Assembly (NCBI GenBank): GCA_027031565.1
Contig: JALVPX010000125.1
Span: 1 to 5,012, forward strand
Length of the DNA stretch: 5,012 nucleotides
Direction: 5' to 3'
Source: Deltaproteobacteria bacterium
GTDB lineage: Bacteria; Desulfobacterota; Dissulfuribacteria; Dissulfuribacterales; JALVPX01
Positions within the stretch are counted from its first letter, which is position 1. Each line of letters opens with the position of its first letter. The translations under genes were made by a program, and so were the position numbers. Shown here piece by piece: positions 1-4,912 of the stretch. A model generated the notes under the pieces. That model saw nothing but the letters and a program-made list of their open reading frames with translations, ran no database searches and was not told the DNA's origin.

Positions 1-336
1 GTTCCAAAGAGAATTCGCCTCTTTGCAATATTCCAGGGCGGCGTCTATATACTCCTGGGCATTCTGGAACTGCCTTTTTTCAGGGGCTGCTGCATGCCCC
101 GGACGTACCGGCTCATAGGCCTCGGAAGGTTCGGCGCCACTTTTTCCCTTACCGTCCTGTATACAAACAGGACCCGCCTCTTCGGTAGGCACATTATCCA
201 GGCCGCTGTTTTTCTGGGCAGGCGTGGCTGACGCCTCTTCTGAGGGCGGGCTCTTGGGCGCACAGGCACCCACCGCAAGAAAAAGGCCCAATAAAAAAAA
301 TAAGATAAATAATCGTTTGGAATAATTTTTACACAT
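1..336 (-). CDS. Lipoprotein, N-terminal part (gene continues beyond the left edge)
   Basis: The frame is open from the ATG at 334-336 to base 1, giving 112 codons with no stop. An in-frame stop lies just upstream at 340-342, so this ATG is the first possible start. Residues 1-8 form a positively charged n-region (K3, K7, R8), residues 9-24 a very hydrophobic core, and VGAC ends in Cys25, which fits a signal peptidase II lipobox. Residues 28-90 are rich in Pro, Ala, Glu and Ser, like a periplasmic linker. Residues 91-112 look helical (FQNAQEYIDAALEYCKEANS). From memory this helix resembles the short repeat that precedes the catalytic domain in LysM/MltD-like lytic transglycosylases of Desulfobacterota, but that domain is off the window, so the function is only a guess. 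No Shine-Dalgarno is visible before the ATG. The only good promoter upstream is of sigma-54 type. A T8 run lies in the signal-peptide codons. Confidence 0.8.
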   Translation of the reverse strand, partial: MCKNYSKRLFILFFLLGLFLAVGACAPKSPPSEEASATPAQKNSGLDNVPTEEAGPVCIQDGKGKSGAEPSEAYEPVRPGHAAAPEKRQFQNAQEYIDAALEYCKEANSLWN

Positions 337-361
337 TTTTTACTGTATTATCGTTGAGAAG

Positions 362-377
362 AGCAATTTCCGTGCCT
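362..377 (-). promoter_or_regulatory. Sigma-54 (RpoN) promoter for the lipoprotein gene
   Basis: Read on the minus strand, the site is AGGCACGGAAATTGCT. This matches the sigma-54 consensus TGGCACG-N4-TTGCW at every fixed position except the first T. The GG (375-376) and GC (363-364) dinucleotides are exactly 10 bases apart, as the -24/-12 elements require. The predicted transcript start is near base 351, leaving a leader of only about 15 bases before the lipoprotein ATG. Sigma-54 promoters need an enhancer-binding activator. Its usual upstream site would fall inside the tRNA-Ala gene or the spacer behind it, and I cannot identify it. Confidence 0.65.
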
Positions 378-405
378 GACCAGGGCTGATACCATGAACA
401 AAACC

Positions 406-481
406 TGGTGGAGATGGCCGGGATCGAACCGGCGGCCTCCACGTTGCGAACGTGGCGCTCTCCCAACTGAGCTACATCCCC
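406..481 (-). tRNA. tRNA-Ala (anticodon CGC)
   Basis: This is a complete 76-base cloverleaf. The 7-bp acceptor stem includes the G3:U70 wobble pair that is the alanine identity element. The D stem is GCTC/GAGC, and the anticodon stem is CCACG/CGTGG around loop TTCGCAA. The variable loop has 5 bases, the T stem is GCCGG/CCGGC around TTCGATC, the discriminator is A73, and CCA is encoded. The anticodon CGC (446-448) reads GCG. It lies 77 bases downstream of tRNA-Thr on the same strand and may be co-transcribed with it. Confidence 0.97.
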
Positions 482-489
482 ACAACCTC

Positions 490-498
490 ATTTTACCA
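490..498 (-). promoter_or_regulatory. Possible extended -10 element before tRNA-Ala
   Basis: The minus strand reads TGGTAAAAT, which is a TG-N extension plus a hexamer matching TATAAT at five of six positions. No good -35 hexamer lies 16-18 bases upstream. The predicted start is only about 2 bases before the mature tRNA 5' end, which is very close. It could give tRNA-Ala transcription independent of tRNA-Thr, but read-through from the Thr promoter is equally plausible. Confidence 0.25.
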
Positions 499-518
499 TA
501 TATAATCGGCAAACAGCG

Positions 519-539
519 CTGCTCCTGTGAGGGCAGCAG
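519..539. repeat. Imperfect hairpin in the spacer between the two tRNAs
   Basis: CTGCTCC (519-525) pairs with GG (532-533) and AGCAG (535-539), with one bulged C at 534 and a 6-base loop. No T run follows on the minus strand, so it is not a standard intrinsic terminator. It may help expose the tRNA ends in a shared precursor, or it may be incidental. Confidence 0.35.
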
Positions 540-558
540 AAGTTCGCCTGATCTTTTT

Positions 559-634
559 TGGAGCCGGCAAGCGGAGTCGAACCGCTGACCTGCTGATTAC
601 GAATCAGCTGCTCTACCAACTGAGCTATGCCGGC
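559..634 (-). tRNA. tRNA-Thr (anticodon CGT)
   Basis: This is a complete 76-base cloverleaf. The acceptor stem is GCCGGCA/TGCCGGC and the D stem GCTC/GAGC. The anticodon stem is GCTGA/TCAGC around loop TTCGTAA, the variable loop is AGGTC, and the T stem is AGCGG/CCGCT around TTCGACT. The discriminator is T73 and CCA is encoded. The anticodon CGT (599-601) reads ACG. Its general sequence resembles tRNA-Thr(CGT) of other proteobacteria. It is the first gene of the tRNA pair and has a good promoter directly upstream. Confidence 0.97.
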
Positions 635-652
635 TCAAAGGTGCGCATTGTA

Positions 653-680
653 TTTATCATGGGTGTGTATAAATGGTCAA
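653..680 (-). promoter_or_regulatory. Promoter of the tRNA pair
   Basis: On the minus strand TTGACC (675-680, five of six matches to the -35 consensus) is followed after 16 bases by GATAAA (653-658, four of six). A second -10-like hexamer, TACAAT (647-652, five of six), is further from the -35 than usual. The stretch before the expected start is GC-rich (GCGCAC), as in stringently controlled stable-RNA promoters. The leader to tRNA-Thr would be about 10 bases. Confidence 0.45.
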
Positions 681-688
681 CCCGGCTT

Positions 689-711
689 TTGGACATGGGT
701 ACACTGTCCAA
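689..711. repeat. 7-bp inverted repeat TTGGACA-N9-TGTCCAA
   Basis: Two perfect 7-base arms (689-695 and 705-711) flank a 9-base centre. The repeat lies 8 bases upstream of the tRNA promoter -35 and downstream of the acyl-CoA ligase stop. No T run follows on either strand, so a protein-binding dyad or an mRNA 3'-end stem are both possible. Confidence 0.5.
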
Positions 712-721
712 TATGTGCCTT

Positions 722-739
722 TGCCCTGGTGGCAGGGCA
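722..739 (-). terminator. GC-rich hairpin downstream of the acyl-CoA ligase gene
   Basis: TGCCCTG (722-728) and CAGGGCA (733-739) form a 7-bp, mostly GC stem with a 4-base loop, beginning 11 bases after the ligase stop. There is no T run after it on the minus strand, so it is not a classic intrinsic terminator. It more likely marks or protects the 3' end of the fadL-ligase mRNA. Confidence 0.4.
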
Positions 740-750
740 GAAGGGCAGCG

Positions 751-2457
751 TCAAATTTTCAACAAAAAACGCTTTATCTTTTTTGTAGAGGTCTTTGGAA
801 GTTCCTCGTTTCTGATGATAAACGATTTCGGCCTCTTGTATGCAGCCACCCTGCGAAGGCGCTTCCTCGCCTCTTTTATTACAAGCTTTTCCACCTCTTC
901 TTCGCTCGGCATCCTGCCGCTGCAAACTGAGGCAATGGCCTCGGCATCGGGCACTAGAAGCGCCCGCACTTCCTCGCCTCCATTGGGCATGGGATGGCCA
1001 TAGACCATGGACTCCAGGATGAACGGACTCTTGTTTATTTCCGCTTCCACCTCTTCTGGATAAATATTTTTTCCAGCCGGGCTCACAATTAGATTTTTGG
1101 CCCGTCCGGAAATGTAAAGATAGCCCTTTTCATCCTGGTAACCCAGGTCGCCTGTCCTCAGCCAGCCGTCCTGGTCCAGTACCTCCTGTGTTGCCTGGGG
1201 ATTGCGGTAGTAGCCCTTCATAATCATGGACCCCCTAAACGCGAGTTCGCCCACGCCTGAAGTATCGGGATTGAGCACCTTCACTTCCACGCCTGGAAGC
1301 GGAAGGCCGATACTGCAATCAATCGCTGCCTTTTCAGGGTTTACGCTCAATACCGGGCTTGCCTCGGTCAGGCCGTAACCTTGTATCAAATTTATTCCCA
1401 GGCGCCTGAAGCCCTTGGGCACATCGGGATGAAGGGGTGCTCCCCCAGCCACTAGCATGCGGATGGAATCAAGCCCTGCCTTCTGCCTCAATCCCTTGAA
1501 GACGATCCTTCCCAGGCCATGGCGCCCTGCGCGTTCAGCAGCTGCCACCAATGCATTCATGCCTTTAAAGGCCAAACGAACCTTCACCGGCCTCTGTTTG
1601 ACCGCCCTGTGCATGCCCTCCAGCATTTTTTGAAACAGCAGGGGAACCCCGAACATCACGGTTGCCCTGCTTGCCTTGAGGTCCTCTATGATGTCCCTTG
1701 ATTTCAGGCTACGTGCAAATGTTATGTGGGAGCCGGTATGAAGAGGCAGCAGGAAGCCTGCCGTGCACTCAAAGGTGTGATGCATCGGCAGCACAGACAA
1801 GAAGCGCTCTCCATTTATATGAAAGGCCTTGGAACAGGCAAGTATGTCTGAGACCACATTCCAGTGGCTCAGCATCACTCCCTTCGGAGCGCCCGTGGTT
1901 CCAGACGTGTAGATCAGTGCAAGCAGGTCGTCAGGTTGAACCCCGACAGGCCTCTTGGACGAAAGCTTGCCCCTGCCTTCGAGCTCACTAAAGCTCATGA
2001 GCCCCATATCTTGTTCCTCAGGCTGGGCCTTGTCGAGGACCACTATGTACTCAGGCCTCGGATAATCGGACCTCGTGTCCAGTATGGCATCCAGGAACCT
2101 GGGCGCCACAAAGGCCAATCTTACCTCTGCATCTGCAATAATATGGCGTATTTCATTTTTGCTCAGTAAAGAATCCACTGGAACACAAACCGCCCCAATG
2201 CTGGCAGAAGCAAGATAGGCCATTGCCCATTCTGGGGAATTAGGCCCCAATATGGCGCACTTGTCTCCTGGCCCAATTCCCAGTGAGGCCAGGGCCCTGG
2301 CCACGTAACCCACCTTTTCCCCTAGCTGCTCATAGGTAAAAGTCCTTTCCTGCCCGCCCTTTCGGTCTGTCAGGGCGGGCCTTGATCCATATTGCTCCAC
2401 CGAGCGTGCCAGCAGTTCCGGAATGGTTCCGGGATGGCCTTTTTTCTCTGCTCCCAT
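751..2457 (-). CDS. AMP-forming long-chain acyl-CoA ligase (FadD-like)
   Basis: This 568-residue cytosolic enzyme of the ANL adenylating superfamily activates a carboxylic acid, probably a long-chain fatty acid, to an acyl-AMP and then to acyl-CoA. The family motifs are present in order: the phosphate-binding loop YTSGTTGAPKGV at 183-194, GYGLTEASP at 360-368, TGDLGY at 435-440 (the D binds the ribose), the hinge region GRAKNLIV at 451-458, and the C-terminal PKTSTKKIKR at 554-563. K560 sits in the position of the catalytic lysine. LPMHHTFECTAGFLLPLHTG (223-242) is typical of long-chain acyl-CoA ligases. The length is normal and the gene is intact. The ATG follows the fadL stop by 10 bases with an AAGG ribosome site between them, so the two genes should be co-transcribed. 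Aromatic or branched acids are possible alternative substrates. The sequence alone does not fix chain length. Confidence 0.93.
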   Translation of the reverse strand: MGAEKKGHPGTIPELLARSVEQYGSRPALTDRKGGQERTFTYEQLGEKVGYVARALASLGIGPGDKCAILGPNSPEWAMAYLASASIGAVCVPVDSLLSKNEIRHIIADAEVRLAFVAPRFLDAILDTRSDYPRPEYIVVLDKAQPEEQDMGLMSFSELEGRGKLSSKRPVGVQPDDLLALIYTSGTTGAPKGVMLSHWNVVSDILACSKAFHINGERFLSVLPMHHTFECTAGFLLPLHTGSHITFARSLKSRDIIEDLKASRATVMFGVPLLFQKMLEGMHRAVKQRPVKVRLAFKGMNALVAAAERAGRHGLGRIVFKGLRQKAGLDSIRMLVAGGAPLHPDVPKGFRRLGINLIQGYGLTEASPVLSVNPEKAAIDCSIGLPLPGVEVKVLNPDTSGVGELAFRGSMIMKGYYRNPQATQEVLDQDGWLRTGDLGYQDEKGYLYISGRAKNLIVSPAGKNIYPEEVEAEINKSPFILESMVYGHPMPNGGEEVRALLVPDAEAIASVCSGRMPSEEEVEKLVIKEARKRLRRVAAYKRPKSFIIRNEELPKTSTKKIKRFLLKI

Positions 2458-2467
2458 ACCGCCTTAG

Positions 2468-3715
2468 TTAGAATGTCCAGCGCAAATCGAGGTTGGCTAT
2501 GTGTGCATCGCCCTCGTATGTTCCAGACAAGGTGGGAGTAACCAGGGAGGTCTTGCTGTCTTCCATGTGCAGATAAGTATAGGCAAGATCACAACTGAAA
2601 TTTCCCAGATTGTAACCCAGGCCCAGGCTGAAGAGGTGACGGTCATTGGTTGGAAGACTTGGGTCGCGGTATTTGTCATCTATTGGTGAACGGTCATAGA
2701 CATAGGAACCGCGGAGCAGCCAGGAAGAATTCAGCTCGTACTCGGCTCCAAATCTTACTGCATAATCGTCGTGCCACTGCTTGGGCACGGAAACAGTGCC
2801 TGGAATCCCCTTTCCAGGCGCCTTTTCATATATGAAATCGAGTGATTCATACGATGACCAGCGCGTCCATAAATAGTCCAGGGAAAGGGTCAGGTTTGGG
2901 ATCATGGTGGTGGTGACCCCTACTGCTACCGTGGCCGGAAGGCGCAATTTCAAATCCACCCTGGAAGTGGAAAAGGCCGGAGCCACAGGGCCAGGCACAT
3001 CCCAGTACTTCGCCTTACCCTCCAGTTCAAGCACAACCTCAGACCGGTATATCACTCCTATGGACCAGTCTTTGAACGGCAGCAGCATGGCAGAAAGCAT
3101 GTAACCGCCTGCGTTGTCGCCGCCCTCTATCTCAGTCCATATCTCTGAACGCACTGGCGGCACATATATGGAACGTTGAAGCTCTGCATCACCTCTTACG
3201 ATCTGCAAGCCGGCTCCAACTGCAAAATGGTCGCACAACTTTACCGAAGCCGAAGGAGTGAGAAAGGCAGTGCGCAGTTCTGTTTTTACGGCATAAAATC
3301 TGCCAGGCCAGTCAGTATCCCATTCCGTCTCAAGCCCATAGGGGTAATTGAATGAAAGGCCGAGACCCACCCTTTCATTGAGCTTGTATGCCGAATAGAA
3401 ATAGGGGACCGGGTAAACCTTGTCCTGCATGTCCGGGTCATTACCTCCAGGCATGTCCAGTTCCATGGACGGAACAATTGCCGCAACACCGGCAACAAGC
3501 TCGTTATGAGACATAAACGGCAGTGCAGCAGGATTGAACCAGGCGCTCTCAGCTACATTGAGCCTTGCCGTCATGGCAGAGCCGTTCCCCATGCTCCTGG
3601 CAGAAAGCTCATTGAAGAGCTGAAAACCTGCGCCGTGGACCCAGCCCGGCAAGGCCAGGAGTACCAAAAAGACAAAACAAACGATCCTTGAGATCCCCTC
3701 CCTTAGAGATTTCAT
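2468..3715 (-). CDS. fadL: FadL/OMPP1-family outer-membrane transporter
   Basis: This outer-membrane beta-barrel takes up long-chain fatty acids or other hydrophobic compounds. With the start at 3715 the protein has 415 residues. Residues 1-28 are a signal peptide (KSLR n-region, hydrophobic 11-23, VHG before the cut). The mature chain begins AGFQL, as in E. coli FadL, and NPA falls at mature positions 33-35, the same place as the conserved NPA of the FadL hatch domain. Alternating polar/hydrophobic strands follow, and the chain ends in DLRWTF with a C-terminal Phe, as outer-membrane assembly requires. An upstream in-frame ATG at 3728-3730 would add five residues, but the GGAGGG ribosome site overlaps that ATG and sits 7 bases before the 3715 ATG, so the shorter start is preferred. 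The acyl-CoA ligase gene follows after 10 bases. TodX-like hydrocarbon uptake is the main alternative role. Confidence 0.92.
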   Translation of the reverse strand: MKSLREGISRIVCFVFLVLLALPGWVHGAGFQLFNELSARSMGNGSAMTARLNVAESAWFNPAALPFMSHNELVAGVAAIVPSMELDMPGGNDPDMQDKVYPVPYFYSAYKLNERVGLGLSFNYPYGLETEWDTDWPGRFYAVKTELRTAFLTPSASVKLCDHFAVGAGLQIVRGDAELQRSIYVPPVRSEIWTEIEGGDNAGGYMLSAMLLPFKDWSIGVIYRSEVVLELEGKAKYWDVPGPVAPAFSTSRVDLKLRLPATVAVGVTTTMIPNLTLSLDYLWTRWSSYESLDFIYEKAPGKGIPGTVSVPKQWHDDYAVRFGAEYELNSSWLLRGSYVYDRSPIDDKYRDPSLPTNDRHLFSLGLGYNLGNFSCDLAYTYLHMEDSKTSLVTPTLSGTYEGDAHIANLDLRWTF

Positions 3716-3722
3716 GCGCTTA

Positions 3723-3728
3723 CCCTCC
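3723..3728 (-). promoter_or_regulatory. Ribosome binding site that sets the fadL start
   Basis: GGAGGG on the minus strand lies 7 bases before the ATG at 3713-3715, which is ideal spacing. It begins with the last base of the upstream ATG (3728-3730), which therefore cannot use it. No comparable site precedes that upstream ATG. Confidence 0.8.
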
Positions 3729-3787
3729 ATGTTTGCTTTTTGTTTTGAAACCGCCCCTGAAAACTGGATGCAACAAGAAGGACAATT

Positions 3788-3805
3788 TTCAAGGACGTCC
3801 TCAAA
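3788..3805. promoter_or_regulatory. Candidate operator palindrome upstream of fadL
   Basis: AGGACGTCCT (3792-3801) is a perfect 10-bp palindrome. After two mismatched positions on each side the symmetry resumes for two bases (TT at 3788-3789, AA at 3804-3805). It lies about 77 bases upstream of the fadL start, where a repressor or activator of fatty-acid genes might bind. I could not find a convincing -35/-10 pair for fadL around it, and no regulator gene is in the window, so the role is inferred. Confidence 0.4.
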
Positions 3806-3839
3806 TCCAGATTATGCACCTTTGCAGCATAAGCTGGAT
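3805..3839 (-). terminator. Long hairpin at the end of the YkgJ-family gene
   Basis: ATCCAG (3805-3810) pairs with CTGGAT (3834-3839), and TTATGC (3812-3817) with GCATAA (3827-3832), separated by a single mismatch (3811/3833). This gives a 13-position stem with a 9-base loop. The stem starts at the first base of the TGA stop on the minus strand. Only a short T run follows on that strand (ATTTG), so termination may be weak. It could also shield the mRNA end or regulate read-through into fadL. Confidence 0.5.
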
Positions 3840-4645
3840 CAAGTTTCTATGGAATCGCCCTCCACCACCTTTTCCTTAATTGCAATGTCTCCTTCGCCAA
3901 ACAAGGTCTTTTTGAGCCATTTTGTGGCAAAATCGAGCAATGCAATATCATCCTCCTTCATTTTATTGAGCTGATCCTCTGGCACGTCAAACACGTCCAG
4001 AAAACGGCTTTCAAAAACGAATCTCCTGAAGGCATCCAGGTTGTAACACGCCATGAAAAACATCTGCAAGGTCTTGTCCGGAATGGTCACAAAGGGCCCC
4101 AGGGATTTTCTTTTCAATATCAGCTCTATCCAGCCTGCATTGACATCATCGTAATCATCCAGCCCCTGATTGGTGCGCCACTCCGCAACCGTACGCTCCT
4201 CGCCCAGGTCATGACCCAGGCAATGGCCCTCCTTTATCAGGGCGAAAAATCTCTCATCAGCAGCCTCGTCCTTGTTGTGAAAAATCCCGGCCCCGATAGG
4301 GTAGTAACGGCAGGTAGCCGGCCTTGCGTCATAAATGCTGCATCCTTCTTCTTTTGTAAGAAATGGACAGGTCTTGTCCTCGTCTTCCAGCGTCTTCAAA
4401 ACAGGCACAGGGAGTTCGGTATTGTCGATCTTGCCCGGTCTTGTAAACCCTGCGAGAAATTCGGCCGAATCCATTTCGAGTTTATTTTTGATGCGTATTA
4501 TGTCGCATGGGGTGAGAATTATGTAAATGTCCCTGCAGCACTTGGTGAAACAGGCCATGTCTTTGTCGCAGGTGAAGGTAAATCTGGACTGCAAGCCCAA
4601 TCTTACAGGCGTAATCAGTTCCTTTTTGTCTTTTGGAGCGTACAT
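3839..4645 (-). CDS. YkgJ-family cysteine-cluster protein of unknown function
   Basis: This 268-residue soluble protein has no signal peptide or clear membrane segment. The N-terminal half carries the CxxCxxCC-type signature of the YkgJ/UPF0153 family: Cys26, Cys32, Cys36 and Cys37, then Cys93 in CPFL, Cys102 in GCSIY, and Cys112 in RPATCRYYP. Cys47, Cys142 and Cys200 are extra. The family is thought to bind a metal or an iron-sulfur cluster, and the precise function is not established. A related cysteine cluster occurs in the flagellin lysine methylase FliB. The C-terminal half (about 145-268) is alpha-helical in character and rich in acidic and basic residues, with no motif I recognise. The ATG at 4643-4645 follows AGAGGA (4655-4660) by 9 bases. 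A promoter is visible upstream, and a long hairpin follows the stop, so the gene is probably transcribed alone. There is no clear link to fadL. Confidence 0.85.
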   Translation of the reverse strand: MYAPKDKKELITPVRLGLQSRFTFTCDKDMACFTKCCRDIYIILTPCDIIRIKNKLEMDSAEFLAGFTRPGKIDNTELPVPVLKTLEDEDKTCPFLTKEEGCSIYDARPATCRYYPIGAGIFHNKDEAADERFFALIKEGHCLGHDLGEERTVAEWRTNQGLDDYDDVNAGWIELILKRKSLGPFVTIPDKTLQMFFMACYNLDAFRRFVFESRFLDVFDVPEDQLNKMKEDDIALLDFATKWLKKTLFGEGDIAIKEKVVEGDSIET

Positions 4646-4691
4646 TTGGCTTATTCCTCTCGATTACCTGTTATTGTCTGATTCTGCCGGT

Positions 4692-4721
4692 ACTATAATA
4701 AAAAAAACGACCAGGCGACAA
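4692..4721 (-). promoter_or_regulatory. Promoter of the YkgJ-family gene
   Basis: On the minus strand TTGTCG (4716-4721, four of six) and TATAGT (4692-4697, five of six) are separated by 18 bases. The predicted start near 4685 leaves a leader of about 40 bases ending in the AGAGGA ribosome site. An uninterrupted T8 run (4700-4707) occupies much of the spacer. Confidence 0.45.
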
Positions 4722-4835
4722 TCAATATTTTCCGTTTGCCCTCTCCAGCACAACGAGCCTTCTCTTTGGATCAGGGCTTTGGAAGTTGTCCCCTTTTTTT
4801 TAGACAGTTGGTATTGTTCGCTTTCAGAGTTCTCT

Positions 4836-4864
4836 TTGACTATATGGATATGGCTGCCTCTAAG
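4836..4864 (+). promoter_or_regulatory. Promoter of the right-edge gene
   Basis: TTGACT (4836-4841, five of six to the -35 consensus) is followed after exactly 17 bases by TCTAAG (4859-4864, four of six). A start near 4871 would give a leader of about 42 bases with the Shine-Dalgarno at 4901. The tandem ATATGG repeat forms most of the spacer. Confidence 0.45.
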
Positions 4865-4900
4865 TTGTAAGTTGTTTGCCAGTCCCAGATTTTCTTTTTA

Positions 4901-4906
4901 GGGAGG
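4901..4906 (+). promoter_or_regulatory. Strong ribosome binding site before a TTG start
   Basis: GGGAGG lies 6 bases before the TTG at 4913-4915, within the longer purine stretch GGGAGGAGGAAA. The nearby ATG at 4927 is in another frame and stops after three codons, so the ribosome site supports the TTG start. Confidence 0.65.
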
Positions 4907-4912
4907 AGGAAA

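Larger units (their letters stand above)
4646..4912. other. Divergent intergenic region
   Basis: This 267-base, comparatively AT-rich stretch separates the minus-strand YkgJ-family gene from the plus-strand gene at the right edge. It holds a promoter for each direction. It also has two copies of CTTTGGA (4764-4770, 4777-4783), a T8 run after CCCC (4790-4801), a tandem ATATGG pair (4842-4853) and a tandem TAAGTTG pair (4861-4874). I see no convincing coding sequence or structured RNA between the promoters. Confidence 0.6.

Noticed and set aside
45..278. Minus-strand open frame of 77 codons
   Set aside because: It is a different frame inside the lipoprotein gene, whose signal peptide and lipobox identify the true frame.
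347..352. GATAAT hexamer on the minus strand as a sigma-70 -10 box for the lipoprotein gene
   Set aside because: The hexamer 17 bases upstream (GCACGG) is not -35-like, and the sigma-54 match covering the region is far better.
394..588. Plus-strand open frame of 64 codons across both tRNA genes
   Set aside because: It is antisense to tRNA-Ala and part of tRNA-Thr, whose cloverleaf structures fully explain the sequence.
406..634. tRNA genes as an integration site for a mobile element
   Set aside because: No integrase, no duplicated tRNA 3' end and no mobile-element gene is present on either side within the window.
527..1003. Plus-strand open frame of 158 codons
   Set aside because: It runs antisense through tRNA-Thr and into the 3' end of the acyl-CoA ligase gene, and has no recognisable motif or good ribosome site.
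4211..4681. Plus-strand open frame of 156 codons
   Set aside because: It lies antisense to the YkgJ-family gene, whose cysteine motifs establish the coding strand.
4774..4801. GGG...CCCC followed by T8, resembling a plus-strand intrinsic terminator
   Set aside because: The stem is only three or four pairs around a loop of about 13 bases, and no plus-strand gene ends there.
4842..4874. Tandem short repeats (ATATGG twice, TAAGTTG twice) as a repeat array
   Set aside because: Each has only two short copies, which is too few to distinguish from chance in an AT-rich promoter region.
4527..4901. Plus-strand open frame of 124 codons ending just before the GGGAGG site
   Set aside because: It starts antisense within the YkgJ-family gene, passes through both divergent promoters, and its translation shows no domain or motif. 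The abutting stop at 4899-4901 appears coincidental.
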